The position numbers were made by a program, and so were the translations under genes. A stretch of 32,646 nt of DNA. It comes from CAYMJO01 sp964391305 (GTDB lineage: Bacteria > Patescibacteriota > CALEFQ01). Location: assembly GCA_964391305.1 (NCBI GenBank), contig CAYMJO010000005.1, positions 1 to 32,646 on the forward strand, read 5' to 3'. Below the pieces are notes generated by a model that was given only the letters and a program-made list of their open reading frames with translations, was not told where the DNA came from and did no database searches. Within the stretch, counting starts at the first letter, position 1. Each line of letters starts with the position of its first letter. Shown one piece after another: positions 32,323-32,646 of this stretch.

Positions 32323-32646
32323 AAACTTTATTCTTGGGCTTTTCAGTTTTAATGAAAACATGATCCAGACAGTCTCCTTCTGCCAAGTGTTTTACAAAAA
32401 AATCAAATATCAGAGTAATAGCCTTTAGTGGAATTGAAGATATTATTTTTTGTTCCACATCCATGTCGGCTGAAATTCCGTGCTTTCTATTGTATTGCTG
32501 CTGCCAAGTTCCCTGAATTGCGCCGTTGGAGAAAAATCTTTTTCTATGTACTTTGAATCCGCATGATTTTGCCAGTCTCGTCAACGTCTTGGGTAATGTA
32601 TACAGACATATTGCACTTTTTCAGATAGTCTGAGGGCATATGAAAA
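32312..32646 (-). CDS. C-terminal fragment of a probable SAM-dependent methyltransferase, cut by the window edge and possibly frameshifted
   Basis: The last 90 residues of a protein. The readable frame begins LTRLAKSCGFKVHRKRFF, which matches the end of class I methyltransferases, where a helix, an AGF strand and a following strand close the sheet. The frame opens at TTG 32584 only because a TGA interrupts it further upstream (about 32623). The adjoining frame upstream reads MPSDYLKKCNMSVY, which would join naturally to LPKTLTRLAKSCGF if one base were dropped near 32600-32605. It is therefore either a frameshifted or error-containing gene or a real truncation. The catalytic N-terminal half is outside the window. 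The end overlaps the next radical SAM gene by 11 bases. Confidence 0.5.

Noticed and set aside
20968..32646. RiPP biosynthesis cluster because of the SPASM radical SAM enzymes
   Set aside because: No precursor peptide, peptidase or peptide exporter was seen; the context is glycan synthesis. Kept only as an alternative.
1..32646. TGA recoding as in Gracilibacteria
   Set aside because: TGA ends gmhA, a GT9 and a radical SAM gene at the expected protein lengths, so it is a normal stop.
1..32646. CRISPR array, tRNA, rRNA, insertion sequence or phage genes
   Set aside because: No regularly spaced repeats, tRNA-like cloverleaf, transposase or phage motif was found by reading the sequence.

Overview
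This is an AT-rich bacterial window devoted almost entirely to building and exporting a heptose-containing surface glycan. It reads with the standard code: TGA is a true stop for gmhA, one GT9 gene and one radical SAM gene. Most genes lack a clear Shine-Dalgarno site, many starts are GTG/TTG or ambiguous, and no lipid A genes are seen. That is compatible with a candidate-phylum (Patescibacteria/Parcubacteria-like) genome, but the assignment is a low-confidence inference. A run of 14 Ns shows that this is a scaffolded draft assembly.

Layout. (1) 1-1247: a leftward GT4 glycosyltransferase followed by a tandem-hairpin terminator. (2) 1455-5197: a rightward block with a Wzx-type flippase, a GT2 polyprenyl-phosphate-sugar synthase-like protein with its own promoter, and two small membrane proteins. 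(3) 5290-10091: ribose-phosphate pyrophosphokinase, a deoxyhypusine-synthase-like protein, and a four-activity ADP-heptose pathway (GmhA, HldE kinase domain, GmhB phosphatase and HldE nucleotidyltransferase domain, the last two fused in one polypeptide). The epimerase HldD is not in the window. (4) 10092-10554: a control region with a previously unlisted 38-residue membrane-protein ORF, two back-to-back promoters and three CCAAAATRG boxes. (5) 10555-19466: three GT9 heptosyltransferase-like proteins, two GT-C membrane glycosyltransferases and a GT4. (6) 32646 leftward to 19513: a tightly packed convergent operon with a methyltransferase fragment, two SPASM-type radical SAM proteins, two B12-binding radical SAM proteins, a GT4, a giant 1304-residue GT-C/YfhO-like protein, a GT9 and a second flippase.

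How it fits together (inference from families and order): sedoheptulose-7-phosphate is turned into ADP-heptose by block 3. The four GT9 proteins and the GT4 proteins assemble a lipid-linked glycan in the cytoplasm, and the GT2 charges polyprenyl phosphate. The two flippases carry lipid-linked material across the membrane, and the three GT-C proteins add sugars on the outside. The radical SAM set probably tailors sugars, lipids or an unknown acceptor. The two convergent halves have matching parts (flippase, GT4, GT9, GT-C) and may make two related glycans.

The points most worth a second look are the 10.1-10.55 kb control region with its tiny membrane protein, the HldE/GmhB domain re-partition, the DHS-like gene beside Prs, the four radical SAM genes in one operon, the GT9 that lacks the usual aspartate, and a duplicated leader element upstream of two separate genes. 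No tRNA, rRNA, CRISPR array, transposase or phage gene was seen.
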